Of a stretch of DNA of 7,134 nt, positions 1 through 5,709 are shown piece by piece (position 1 is the stretch's first letter; each line of letters opens with the position of its first letter). The notes under the pieces are model-generated. The model worked only from the letters and a program-made list of their open reading frames with translations. It was not told the DNA's origin and made no database searches. The stretch spans positions 1 through 7,134 of the forward strand of contig NZ_CALNCS010000053.1 in the NCBI RefSeq assembly GCF_937875145.1, given 5' to 3'. This DNA is from Alkalibaculum bacchi. Lineage in GTDB: Bacteria > Bacillota > Clostridia > Eubacteriales > Alkalibacteraceae. A program made the translations under genes and the position numbers.

Positions 1-2
1 CA

Positions 3-599
3 GATTCATTAAAAACTGTTCGAAAAAGTGTCTTAATTTATGAGACCATTATATTGTCTGTAGCTCCACTATTCTTAGTTCAAAATGATAATAAGAATAA
101 AAATGTTTATGATAGTAGATTTATATTTGATTTAGACGGTGAAAAATCAAACACACCTTTTAATGTTATGTTGGAAATCACCAATTCTGGAATAGGAGAT
201 GCAGTAGACTTTAGATTAAGATTCGTTTCATATAATGAAGAAGATATGAGACAGTCATTAGTAATAGACTTCTTTAAAAGAGATTCTTCTATAAGAGTAT
301 TGATTGATTTAAGTATATACTTACCCGAAATTCCTGATGATATAGATGAACACTTAGATAGAAATCCTGAAGGATTCATAATCCCTTACAGAGTTCCAAA
401 AAAATATGAACATAGCGGTGGTTCGGTTGTAAAATTAGAAATTACTTATAAAGATATAATAGGGAATAAGTACTGTCAAGAGTTAGCAATGCACATACAA
501 ACTGGCTTTAAAAAAGAATGCCAAATAGATAAACACTGGGTTCATCAACATCCGAGTATAATGCTGGATACAAAAAAAGCTAGGTATATTAATGATTAA
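3..599 (+). CDS. Hypothetical protein, C-terminal part (5' end outside window)
   Basis: The frame ending at the TAA at 597-599 is open all the way back to position 3, so the gene very probably begins before the window. The only start codon near the left edge in this frame is a TTG at 54, which has no ribosome binding site. About 198 codons are visible. The visible part begins with a helical stretch (SLKTVRKSVLIYETIILSVA), followed by a soluble region rich in acidic residues and predicted beta strands, with the phrase ITNSGIGDAVDF near the middle. That layout, a helix, then a P-L-F segment, then an 'N-x-G-x-G-x-A' strand, resembles the C-terminal domains of poorly characterised bacterial proteins that have an N-terminal membrane or coiled-coil part. 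I do not recognise a named family and assign no function. It is followed by about 220 bp without an intact gene. Confidence 0.7.
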   Translation, partial: DSLKTVRKSVLIYETIILSVAPLFLVQNDNKNKNVYDSRFIFDLDGEKSNTPFNVMLEITNSGIGDAVDFRLRFVSYNEEDMRQSLVIDFFKRDSSIRVLIDLSIYLPEIPDDIDEHLDRNPEGFIIPYRVPKKYEHSGGSVVKLEITYKDIIGNKYCQELAMHIQTGFKKECQIDKHWVHQHPSIMLDTKKARYIND

Positions 600-731
600 T
601 TAGTTGAAAATCTTTTAATGATTACATAGAAAAAGATATCCAGGGGTGATATATGAGTATACTATTTTTATGAGATAAAGTAGTTGTATGATTTTACGCT
701 ATGCTATATCTATTTGTATTATATGTCTTAA

Positions 732-830
732 TATGTAAGGCTTGAAGGAAACAGTAAGAAAAAACAGTATGAAAAACGCTATATATTAGTAAATCCAATT
801 GAAAAGGATGACTTATATGAGCAAATATAA
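732..830 (+). other. Short open stretch, possible 3' remnant of a gene
   Basis: A 32-codon open stretch follows an in-frame stop at 729-731. It reads YVRLEGNSKKKQYEKRYILV then NPIEKDDLYEQI and stops at 828-830. It overlaps the ATG of the following DUF2284 remnant (817) by 14 bases, an arrangement typical of translationally coupled genes. It has no start codon with a ribosome binding site. It may be the tail of a decayed upstream gene of the same former operon, or chance. No family is recognised. The only other item in the 600-816 gap is a seven-codon reading frame at 653-673 behind AGGGGTGAT, too short to call. Confidence 0.25.
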
Positions 831-1041
831 TATAGAACAAGAAATCAAACTCTTGCCAATTTACGAATACGCCTTTTAAAAGCCAGAAAAAGTTATCTTT
901 TCACAAGAGGTTAGAGGGATATGTAAGGGCAACTCATGTGGATTGTACGGTACCTCTTGGGCTTGTCCTGCTGCTGTAGGGAGATTAGAAGAATGCCGCA
1001 AACAATGTCTAGAATACGGAGGTGCCTTTATTAGTTTATAA
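817..1041 (+). pseudogene. DUF2284-type metal-binding protein, degraded
   Basis: From the ATG at 817 the translation reads MSKYNIEQEIKLLPIYEYAF, meets TAA at 877-879, continues in the same frame as KPEKVIFSQEVRGICKGNSC and GLYGTSWACPAAVGRLEECR, and meets a second TAA at 1039-1041. The cysteine pattern C-x4-C-x2-YG-x2-W-x-C-P followed by E-E-C-x3-C matches the N-terminal signature of DUF2284 predicted metal-binding proteins. Five cysteines are retained, but the usual CPP is CPA. Family members are roughly twice this length or more. The rest of the domain is absent: the residual frame to 1102-1104 is only about 20 unrelated-looking codons. The nonsense codon at residue 21 and the missing C-terminal half make this a pseudogene rather than a functional short protein. 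Translation could resume after the first stop, but no ribosome binding site supports that. Confidence 0.75.
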
Positions 1042-1117
1042 TTACAGTATAGTGCTACAATTAATCAAAAAAACGAAGAAGTGAAGCACTTTGTTCTGTA
1101 TTAAAAAGAGGTAAAAA

Positions 1118-1945
1118 ATGGATACGATTAACAAATTGAAACCAATAAAAAGAAGTAAATATCGTTTAATTGCCGGCAAGATTTATTATACATTATCCCG
1201 TTATTTGTTATGGAATTCTGGTAAATTTAAATTTGCTCATCATAAAATTTTAGAGTTATTAGAATATGAATATTTTTCTCATAAAACTCTATTGTTAAGA
1301 GAATTAAAAGATGTTGATATGCAATACCAGTATAATAAAATTATTAACCTAAAAATAGCTGTAAAAAAAATTGATAGCATTATAATTAAGCCTGGAGAAA
1401 CCTTCAGCTATTGGAAACTTATCGGAAAGCCTACATTTAAAAAGGGCTATGTTCCTGGTATGATATTATTTTGTGGCTCTTATACGATGGGTATAGGTGG
1501 AGGCTTATGCCAACTATCTAATTTAATATATTGGATGACTCTTCACACACCATTGACGATTGTAGAACGCTATCGCCATTCTTTTGATGTTTTCCCTGAT
1601 TCAAATCGTACACAACCTTTTGGGAGCGGAGCCACTTGTGTTTATCCATATAGAGACTTAATGATTAGGAATGATACAAACGAAGATTTTCAGCTAAAAG
1701 TTAGTGTAGGACACTCTTACCTGGAAGGCAGTTGGTTATCTAATAATAAACCAATTTATAAATACGAAGTTATAGAAAAAAATCATCAATTTAAGAGTGA
1801 GCATTGGGGCGGTTTTAGCAGGCACAATGAACTATATCGTAAACGATATAGTATTACAGGTGAATTTATTGATGAACAATATATAACTGAGAATCATGCA
1901 TTAATGATGTATTCACCATTTTTAGAAACCAGTTCAGAAATTTAA
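1118..1945 (+). CDS. VanW family protein
   Basis: This is a complete 275-residue member of the VanW family. The start is an ATG preceded by AAAGAGG at normal spacing. Family landmarks in order are PGETFSYW near residues 92-99, a glycine-rich GIGGGLCQLSNLIYW at 125-139, RYRHSFDVFPD at 151-161, GSGATCVYPYRDL at 169-181 and RNDT at 184-187. The length equals that usually given for VanW of the vanB vancomycin-resistance cluster. That protein's biochemical role is unknown, and most family members lie outside any resistance locus. No signal peptide or transmembrane segment is evident; the N-terminus is basic (KRSKYR). No vanR/S/H/B/X homologue is visible here, so glycopeptide resistance should not be inferred. 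The gene stands alone, following a pseudogene on the same strand, with no clear promoter or strong terminator seen. Confidence 0.93.
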   Translation: MDTINKLKPIKRSKYRLIAGKIYYTLSRYLLWNSGKFKFAHHKILELLEYEYFSHKTLLLRELKDVDMQYQYNKIINLKIAVKKIDSIIIKPGETFSYWKLIGKPTFKKGYVPGMILFCGSYTMGIGGGLCQLSNLIYWMTLHTPLTIVERYRHSFDVFPDSNRTQPFGSGATCVYPYRDLMIRNDTNEDFQLKVSVGHSYLEGSWLSNNKPIYKYEVIEKNHQFKSEHWGGFSRHNELYRKRYSITGEFIDEQYITENHALMMYSPFLETSSEI

Positions 1946-2127
1946 TTAAATGAAACCTTTAACGTAAGCGGCAATCACTAAATTATATTGCTAATTTCAT
2001 CTCGCTTATCAGATAAATTATTATTCATTTATTTAAACACTAATTTTAAAAAAAGAAAAAATAAAACAAACTTAGCTCGTAATCTTTATATATTATGCAA
2101 CAGTAGATTAATATGATGTAAATAGCG

Positions 2128-2157
2128 GAAGATTTTTTAATTAAATTCGTAATCTTC
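2128..2157. repeat. Inverted repeat upstream of the small membrane-peptide gene
   Basis: GAAGATT at 2128-2134 is matched by AATCTTC at 2151-2157 across a 16-base AT-rich loop. It lies about 30 bp before the ribosome binding site of the 49-aa gene. It could be a leader hairpin or an operator; in AT-rich DNA it may also be chance. Confidence 0.25.
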
Positions 2158-2189
2158 TAGTAGTTAGATTAAAAAAAGGAGGGGTCATA

Positions 2190-2339
2190 GTGAACGGACT
2201 AATAACTTTTGTACCATTAATCATTTCTTTGATTTCTGTGGTAATAATAGGATTTATTTTCTATAGTATAGCCTTAATTACAAAAGCATTAAAGATATAT
2301 ATTAAGAAAAATTCAATCTATAAAACTCGATTTTTATAG
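2190..2339 (+). CDS. Small hydrophobic membrane peptide (49 aa)
   Basis: A GTG start at 2190 lies behind a very strong ribosome binding site, AAAAGGAGGGG, and the frame closes with TAG at 2337-2339. The product has a short polar N-terminus (MNGLITF), one uninterrupted hydrophobic segment at about residues 8-31 long enough to cross the membrane, and a basic tail (ALKIYIKKNSIYKTRF). By the positive-inside rule the C-terminus would be cytoplasmic. I recognise the general type, a one-helix peptide ending in a 'KALKIYIKKN'-like tail, as common among small uncharacterised Firmicute membrane proteins, but can give no function. Another small gene follows 51 bp downstream on the same strand, so the two may be co-transcribed. 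Support rests on the ribosome binding site and the coherent topology. A regulatory peptide, bacteriocin-like peptide or type I toxin-like peptide are all possible. Confidence 0.6.
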   Translation: MNGLITFVPLIISLISVVIIGFIFYSIALITKALKIYIKKNSIYKTRFL

Positions 2340-2363
2340 ATTGTAGCACAAATGTAAAATATT

Positions 2364-2375
2364 ATGCAATTGCAT
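2364..2375. repeat. 12-bp perfect palindrome
   Basis: ATGCAATTGCAT is self-complementary and lies about 15 bp upstream of the ribosome binding site of the 33-aa gene. It could be an operator for that gene. A 12-bp AT-rich palindrome can also arise by chance. Confidence 0.3.
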
Positions 2376-2390
2376 TTAAGGGGGGAATTT

Positions 2391-2492
2391 ATGAAAAATT
2401 TAAAACGTTCTAGAACCCTATCGTTACTTGCTGGTTCTCTTTTTTTAATAAATACTATTATAGCGTTAGAAGGCAATTTTAAAAAGTGTTGA
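2391..2492 (+). CDS. Small hydrophobic peptide (33 aa), possibly truncated
   Basis: An ATG at 2391 is preceded by AAGGGGGGAATTT, a near-ideal ribosome binding site and spacing. The frame ends with TGA at 2490-2492. The peptide has a strongly basic N-terminus (MKNLKRSRT), a hydrophobic run at about residues 10-26 (LSLLAGSLFLINTIIAL) and a short polar end (EGNFKKC). This could be a one-helix membrane peptide or the surviving N-terminus of a longer multi-helix protein, since the sequence stops right after the first predicted helix. Shifting frame after the helix gives only about 10 more codons, so I see no clean frameshift repair. It follows the 49-aa peptide gene in the same direction, which suggests a pair. 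No family is assigned. Confidence 0.5.
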   Translation: MKNLKRSRTLSLLAGSLFLINTIIALEGNFKKC

Positions 2493-2532
2493 GAAACAAT
2501 AGATTGCAAACTAATATATTATTAATAAACAG

Positions 2533-2594
2533 AGCAGAAAGTAGAACGCTAGACACAATCTCACCTTAAGGCGATAGAATTTCCGCTTTCTGCT
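2533..2594. repeat. Inverted repeat just beyond the 3' end of recombinase A
   Basis: AGCAGAAAG at 2533-2541 and CTTTCTGCT at 2586-2594 form a 9-bp perfect inverted repeat with a 44-base spacer that contains the small palindrome CCTTAAGG. It lies 20-80 bp downstream of the stop codon of recombinase A (minus strand). It lacks a T-run, so it is not a typical intrinsic terminator. It might mark a transcript end or an element boundary. Confidence 0.35.
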
Positions 2595-2613
2595 TTCCGC
2601 GTTTAGCAAGCCA

Positions 2614-3669
2614 TTAGTCCTCCCTAAGCTTTACAACCTTCGCAGCACTGCGCTTTTGATCCTCGCTGATGGCTGCGTAGTGTTTTTTCGTCGTGTTTAC
2701 ATCTTTATGGCCTAGGACGTCTGCTACTAAGTAAATATCTCCTGTTTCTCGGTATAAATTAGTACCGTATGTACTTCTCAGCTTGTGAGGGGAGATGTTT
2801 TTTAAAGGGGTAATAATCGTAGAGTTTTGTATGGCGCTTACGCCAATTCGTTTCCTCTGCATAGAAAGGAAGAAGGCTTTTTCGTTGCCAGGGTAGGGGG
2901 TAATGGCCTCTCTTACGGCTATGTAGTCTTTTAATAAATTAGCAACTTCTTCGCTAAAGTAGAGAATCGTCTCATTTCCACCCTTTCTAGTGATCTTAAA
3001 GCTATTGTTTTCAAAATTAAAGTGATCTAAGTCTAAACCAACGCATTCACTCACTCGAATGCCTGTCCCTAAAAGCAAGGCGAGTATGGCTAGATCCCGC
3101 TCTTTATTGTGATTGTGATACTTCTTTTGAGAGTCCGTCAATTCTTCTCCAGATTCAACTAAATCCAGTAAATTGGCTACTTCATCTACTTCAAGGCGAG
3201 TGATAGGCTTTTCTTTGTTTTTAGGCATATCCACTAAGATAGCTGGATTGGTGATAATCATCTTCTTTTTAAAGAAGTATTTATAAAATGCCCTTACACT
3301 AGATAATTTGCGAGCTTTTCCTGTATTGGAGTTGGTATAGGCGATAAAAGTATCTGGATCCTTGTAATTGGGTAGGGAGTAGAAGGACAAAAATTCTAGA
3401 AACTTTTCTATATCAATGGAAGATATTTTGTCTAAGTCCCCTACAACAAGATCTTGTATCTTTTGACCAAAAAAAGGGTCTAGTTCGTTGGTAATAAAGT
3501 AGAAGAATATCCTCAAATCAAAGGCATAAGCAATTCGAGTTTTAACGGAGGTATTTGGTTCAATGCCTCTGAAGTAAATCTCCGAAAAAGAGGGGAGATC
3601 CTTCATTAATGTTCTCAATTTAAGAGTCAATTGAGTTTCTTGTTCTTTTGCAAAATTTTCATTTTTCAT
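2614..3669 (-). CDS. Tyrosine recombinase A (phage integrase/Xer family), 351 aa
   Basis: A site-specific tyrosine recombinase, an enzyme that cuts and rejoins DNA strands through a covalent 3'-phosphotyrosine intermediate. An N-terminal core-binding (SAM-like) domain occupies about residues 25-140, including the familiar GKARKLSSVRAFYKYFF before the linker. The C-terminal catalytic domain has the full active-site set: R205 in GTGIRVSE, K229 in ITRKGGNE, H295 and R298 in ISPHKLRST, H321 in VLGHKD, and nucleophile Y331 in KKHYAAIS. It is somewhat longer than typical XerC/XerD (about 300 aa), with extra N-terminal residues and an insertion around 170-190. On the minus strand, AAGGATGAG precedes the ATG. 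Catalysis is therefore probably intact. Its job, whether chromosome dimer resolution, element integration or inversion, cannot be decided here. The upstream region carries a pair of direct repeats and a hairpin, and lacks the palindrome seen before the other two recombinases. Confidence 0.93.
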   Translation of the reverse strand: MKNENFAKEQETQLTLKLRTLMKDLPSFSEIYFRGIEPNTSVKTRIAYAFDLRIFFYFITNELDPFFGQKIQDLVVGDLDKISSIDIEKFLEFLSFYSLPNYKDPDTFIAYTNSNTGKARKLSSVRAFYKYFFKKKMIITNPAILVDMPKNKEKPITRLEVDEVANLLDLVESGEELTDSQKKYHNHNKERDLAILALLLGTGIRVSECVGLDLDHFNFENNSFKITRKGGNETILYFSEEVANLLKDYIAVREAITPYPGNEKAFFLSMQRKRIGVSAIQNSTIITPLKNISPHKLRSTYGTNLYRETGDIYLVADVLGHKDVNTTKKHYAAISEDQKRSAAKVVKLRED

Positions 3670-3694
3670 TTATCTCATCCTTACTTAAAGTCGC

Positions 3695-3727
3695 TAGTCA
3701 CTAGCATCAGGTATTCTTTTGGGGTCA
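3695..3727. repeat. Direct repeat, copy 1
   Basis: A 33-bp unit beginning TAGTCACTAGCA and ending GGTATTCTTTTGGGGTCA recurs almost exactly 100 bp downstream, differing only in a short stretch in the middle. It starts 26 bp upstream of recombinase A's start codon, inside its leader or promoter region. Its first bases extend a small palindrome, GCTAGT-C-ACTAGC. Confidence 0.8.
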
Positions 3728-3794
3728 CAAGGCATCCTTAAGGCAGTGATTAATATCGTATAAATATACACTTTATTTGCTAGTCATTAGTACT

Positions 3795-3828
3795 TAGTCA
3801 CTAGCACTAGGGTATTCTTTTGGGGTCA
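3795..3828. repeat. Direct repeat, copy 2
   Basis: The second copy (34 bp) of the unit described at 3695, with one extra base and two or three differences near its middle. It is followed directly by the hairpin at 3825-3855. Both copies lie on the upstream side of recombinase A and might be binding sites, remnants of an attachment-site duplication, or a dispersed intergenic repeat. Confidence 0.8.
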
Positions 3829-3855
3829 AGATCCTTCGCTGCGCTCCAGGATGAC
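3825..3855. repeat. Hairpin repeat with GGAGCGCAGCGA loop (minus strand)
   Basis: ATCCT (3831-3835) pairs with AGGAT (3848-3852), extended by GTC (3825-3827) and GAC (3853-3855) after a 3-base bulge. Read on the minus strand the loop is GGAGCGCAGCGA. Similar loop sequences recur in the hairpins at 6866-6918 and 6928-6978 with quite different stems, which suggests a family of dispersed extragenic palindromes. Confidence 0.6.
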
Positions 3856-4163
3856 TGGGCAGGAGCTCGGGTCAAAATAGTGCCTTCGGCACATTAGTTC
3901 TAAGTTTTACGTTGTAAGTTCTATGTAAACTAGGGAAAATCCTCAGAAATCAAAGATTTTATATGTGTATGTATAATGAGGGTTTAAATAATAGCTAATT
4001 ATAATTTGATTATAACATGAATTTAAGTTGTTGATATTAGGAACAAATATTCTAACAGGTAAAATTATTTTTAAATCTAGATAGAGAGTAAAACAATCAA
4101 TAAGGAAAAGAATAGACGTACTAATTTGAAAATCATAGAAATAATAAGGAGGAAATGACGAAT

Positions 4164-4211
4164 TCAACTTTCTGTTAAACAATAGTTTAAGGTAAAGTTG
4201 ATCTATTTTTT
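4164..4211 (+). terminator. Terminator-like hairpin, plus strand
   Basis: TCAACTTT (4164-4171) pairs with AAAGTTGA (4194-4201). Inside it, TTAAAC pairs with GTTTAA around an AATA loop, separated from the outer stem by a 3-base internal mismatch. Six T residues follow at 4206-4211. The form is that of an intrinsic terminator, though AT-rich. No gene on the plus strand leads into it, so its transcript is unknown. Confidence 0.5.
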
Positions 4212-4376
4212 GACCTTAACAGAGTATCCTATGTAAATTTATGGAATTGAATTTTTTTCTATTCTCTACTCTTTATATTTTACTCTCTCTATTTTAGTAT
4301 ATTGCAGTTTATCATTTTTAGGTCAATTGTTTAAAATTAATTCAAATTAATATGAAATATATTTTAATTGCCAGAT

Positions 4377-4405
4377 AAAAAAATACTCTTAAGAGTTTAA
4401 GTATT
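4377..4405 (-). terminator. Intrinsic terminator of recombinase B
   Basis: Read on the minus strand, AATACT at the start pairs with AGTATT near the end, with ACTCTTAAGAGT at the core, and this is followed by seven T residues (plus-strand A-run 4377-4383). It lies about 45 bp beyond the stop codon of the 268-aa recombinase-like gene and is correctly oriented to end its transcript. Confidence 0.65.
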
Positions 4406-4450
4406 AATAATTATAACTTCTCAATTTGACTAAACATACAAATTAACTGA

Positions 4451-5257
4451 CTAAATATTCATATTTCTAAGAACTGTAGATGAAATATTTCTTCTTGATT
4501 TTGGATTTTGCTCTGTTCGAGTTTGTATAAGATGCTGTACTGTTCGAACGCTTATTTGACTTTTTCGCTGGCTTAAAAACAGATAATTGCAATCAGTACT
4601 CATCCGCTCCTGATCTATGTATTCTTGCAAAGCCATCTTTGTTTCGCTTTTAAGTGGAAATTTTTTTGCATCTCCATCATTAAAGCTACTATTAATTTCA
4701 TGTTTTTCAAAAGCAAAATCTTGTAATTTAAGATGAACTAACTCCTGTAGACTTATAGATGAGTCTAAGAGTAAAAGCAAAATAGCCTTATCCCGTAAGT
4801 GATTTTTGCCATGGATACTTTGTATAAGTTCTAAAATATCATCAGATGATACATCTCCTGTATTTTTATTTGGTTTTTTCGCTATTTTAGGCATTTCTAG
4901 TTGGTCGCAAGGATTTGTATCTAGGTATCTTTTGATATAGACGATAAAATGGTAAAAAGATTTTAAGCTAGAGATTTTTCTTGCCTTCGCTGCTCCCCCA
5001 TTTTGTCGAATTTTGTCTAAATAATTATTATAAGAAATGAGATCTACATCGGAAATTTTAGATAAGAGCTTTAAGTCTATATCTGAGATATCAATAGAAT
5101 CAATATCTTTTTCTTCTAATCGATTCATTCGACTTTTCATATATTTTAAGTATAATGAAATATCATAATAATAAGCCTGAGCAGTTTGAGGTTTTGTTTT
5201 GCGGGAATTTAAATAGTTTAGGTATTCTTCTAATACAACTGGAAGTTTTCTCTCCAT
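4451..5257 (-). CDS. Recombinase B: catalytically degenerate XerC/XerD-like protein, 268 aa
   Basis: A tyrosine-recombinase paralogue that appears unable to catalyse strand exchange. The N-terminal DNA-binding half is well preserved: a core-binding domain at about residues 5-110, containing DISDIDLKLLSKISDVDL and GGAAKARKISSLKSFYHF, then the linker NPCDQLEMPKI. In the catalytic half the fold is still recognisable (RDKAILLLLLDSSISLQEL), but the first active-site Arg is Ser169, the beta-hairpin Lys aligns with Asn193, and the HxLR motif reads TVLR, so His is lost and R264 kept. The protein ends at residue 268, before the final H/W and Tyr segments. No matching LGH...Y coding is visible downstream in any frame. 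An open 268-codon frame with own promoter and terminator argues for a retained, non-catalytic role such as DNA binding, regulation or partnering; recent decay is the alternative. The minus-strand ribosome binding site AAAGGAG lies about 12 bases before the ATG, slightly far. Confidence 0.82.
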   Translation of the reverse strand: MERKLPVVLEEYLNYLNSRKTKPQTAQAYYYDISLYLKYMKSRMNRLEEKDIDSIDISDIDLKLLSKISDVDLISYNNYLDKIRQNGGAAKARKISSLKSFYHFIVYIKRYLDTNPCDQLEMPKIAKKPNKNTGDVSSDDILELIQSIHGKNHLRDKAILLLLLDSSISLQELVHLKLQDFAFEKHEINSSFNDGDAKKFPLKSETKMALQEYIDQERMSTDCNYLFLSQRKSQISVRTVQHLIQTRTEQNPKSRRNISSTVLRNMNI

Positions 5258-5351
5258 TGGGTTTCTGGACTCCTTTCTTTTTTGCTGAAAATCGAAAGCT
5301 GAATGTGGAAAAATAAAAATCTAAATTATCAAAAGGCACTTTCTTGCATTT

Positions 5352-5372
5352 TCCAATCGTTCAACTACTGTT
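5352..5372. repeat. Imperfect direct repeat, copy 1
   Basis: TCCAATCGTTC followed by AACTACTGTT. Copy 2 at 5547-5568 has the same first 11 bases, then one extra T and one C-to-T change. This copy covers the predicted transcription start region of recombinase B. Confidence 0.6.
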
Positions 5373-5377
5373 TGTAT

Positions 5378-5386
5378 ATTATACCA
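5378..5386 (-). promoter_or_regulatory. Extended -10 promoter of recombinase B
   Basis: On the minus strand, TGG-TATAAT is a perfect -10 hexamer with the TG extension (TGn). At 17-bp spacing the -35 position reads TTTCGC, a poor match, and it lies inside the palindrome at 5393-5425. Transcription would start near 5371, leaving a leader of about 115 nt before the ATG at 5257. A weak -35 covered by a palindrome suggests control by a bound protein. Confidence 0.65.
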
Positions 5387-5392
5387 TATCCA

Positions 5393-5425
5393 AACATTGC
5401 GCGAAATAATATTTTGCGCAATGTT
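5393..5425. promoter_or_regulatory. 33-bp palindrome at recombinase B promoter (operator or recombinase site)
   Basis: AACATTGCGCGAAAT and ATTTTGCGCAATGTT flank a 3-base centre (AAT), complementary at all 15 positions if one G-T pair is allowed. It covers about -22 to -54 of the recombinase B promoter. Its half-site matches that of the 34-bp palindrome before recombinase C at 11-12 of 15 positions (AACATnnCGCnnAAT). It has no T-run after it on either strand, which argues against a terminator. Confidence 0.8.
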
Positions 5426-5546
5426 GTAATAACTAAAAACTGCATATTTACAATTAAAGAAAAATGTATAGATTACTTCAATCTTGAATATATTGAAAGC
5501 AGAAAAATGCTACTACCTTAAATTGAATGTAAAAGCCTTTAACCCA

Positions 5547-5568
5547 TCCAATCGTTCTAACTATTGTT
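5547..5568. repeat. Imperfect direct repeat, copy 2
   Basis: The second copy of the unit at 5352-5372, 195 bp away in the same orientation. The sequence on its B-distal side (AACAATGCG on the minus strand) faintly resembles the palindrome half-site. This copy could be a decayed duplicate of the recombinase B promoter region. Confidence 0.55.
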
Positions 5569-5581
5569 CAACCCTATTTAA

Positions 5582-5611
5582 AATTTGACAATAAGCACGC
5601 ATTGTTAAATT
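5582..5611. repeat. Imperfect inverted repeat, 11-bp arms
   Basis: AATTTGACAAT (5582-5592) and ATTGTTAAATT (5601-5611) surround AAGCACGC. The arms pair at 10 positions plus one G-T. The half-site differs from AACATnnCGCnnAAT, so it may be unrelated to the two promoter palindromes. Confidence 0.5.
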
Positions 5612-5663
5612 AGCATCAACCATCCCTTACATATACCCCCACCTGCTAACAAAATACCCTAAA

Positions 5664-5697
5664 AACATGTCGCATAATTGATATTATGCGACATGTT
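5664..5697. promoter_or_regulatory. 34-bp perfect palindrome, dif-like, at recombinase C promoter
   Basis: AACATGTCGCATAAT and ATTATGCGACATGTT are exactly complementary around the centre TGAT. It can be read as two 11-bp arms (5667-5677 and 5684-5694) about a 6-bp centre, the geometry of Xer recombination sites. The core CGCATAAT-TG-ATATTATG differs from the core of E. coli dif, as I recall it, only in the two central bases. Unlike dif, both arms are identical. It covers about -28 to -61 of the recombinase C promoter. It may be a recombination site, an autoregulatory operator, or both. Confidence 0.75.
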
Positions 5698-5709
5698 ATG
5701 TGCTTTTTA

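Larger units (their letters stand above)
3856..4450. other. Gene-free intergenic region between recombinases B and A
   Basis: About 600 bp with no coding region I can support. It contains a small hairpin GTGCC-TTC-GGCAC at 3880-3892, a degenerate stretch rich in AAGTT-like units at about 3896-3925, a plus-strand terminator-like hairpin at 4164-4211 and a minus-strand terminator at 4377-4405. A 79-codon minus-strand frame at 3943-4182 lacks a ribosome binding site and has tyrosine- and isoleucine-heavy composition typical of AT-rich noncoding DNA, so it is not called. Confidence 0.6.

Noticed and set aside
107..379. 90-codon minus-strand open frame
   Set aside because: It lies wholly opposite the better supported plus-strand frame 3-599, with no ribosome binding site and low-complexity Ser/Ile-rich composition; a shadow frame.
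1118..1945. VanW gene as part of a vancomycin-resistance cluster
   Set aside because: No ligase, dehydrogenase, dipeptidase or two-component genes are adjacent; VanW-family proteins are common outside resistance loci.
2318..2509. 63-codon minus-strand open frame
   Set aside because: It overlaps the two small plus-strand genes that have strong ribosome binding sites and has none itself.
3943..4182. 79-codon minus-strand open frame rich in Tyr, Ile and Phe
   Set aside because: No ribosome binding site, no recognisable family, composition as expected from AT-rich noncoding DNA, and it overlaps a terminator-like hairpin.
4240..4296. 18-codon plus-strand hydrophobic frame (MELNFFLFSTLYILLSLF), considered as a type I toxin
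   Set aside because: No ribosome binding site before the ATG and no antisense promoter evident; T-rich DNA gives such peptides by chance.
5303..5521. 72-codon plus-strand open frame
   Set aside because: No ribosome binding site, passes through the B promoter and the 33-bp palindrome, and resembles no family.
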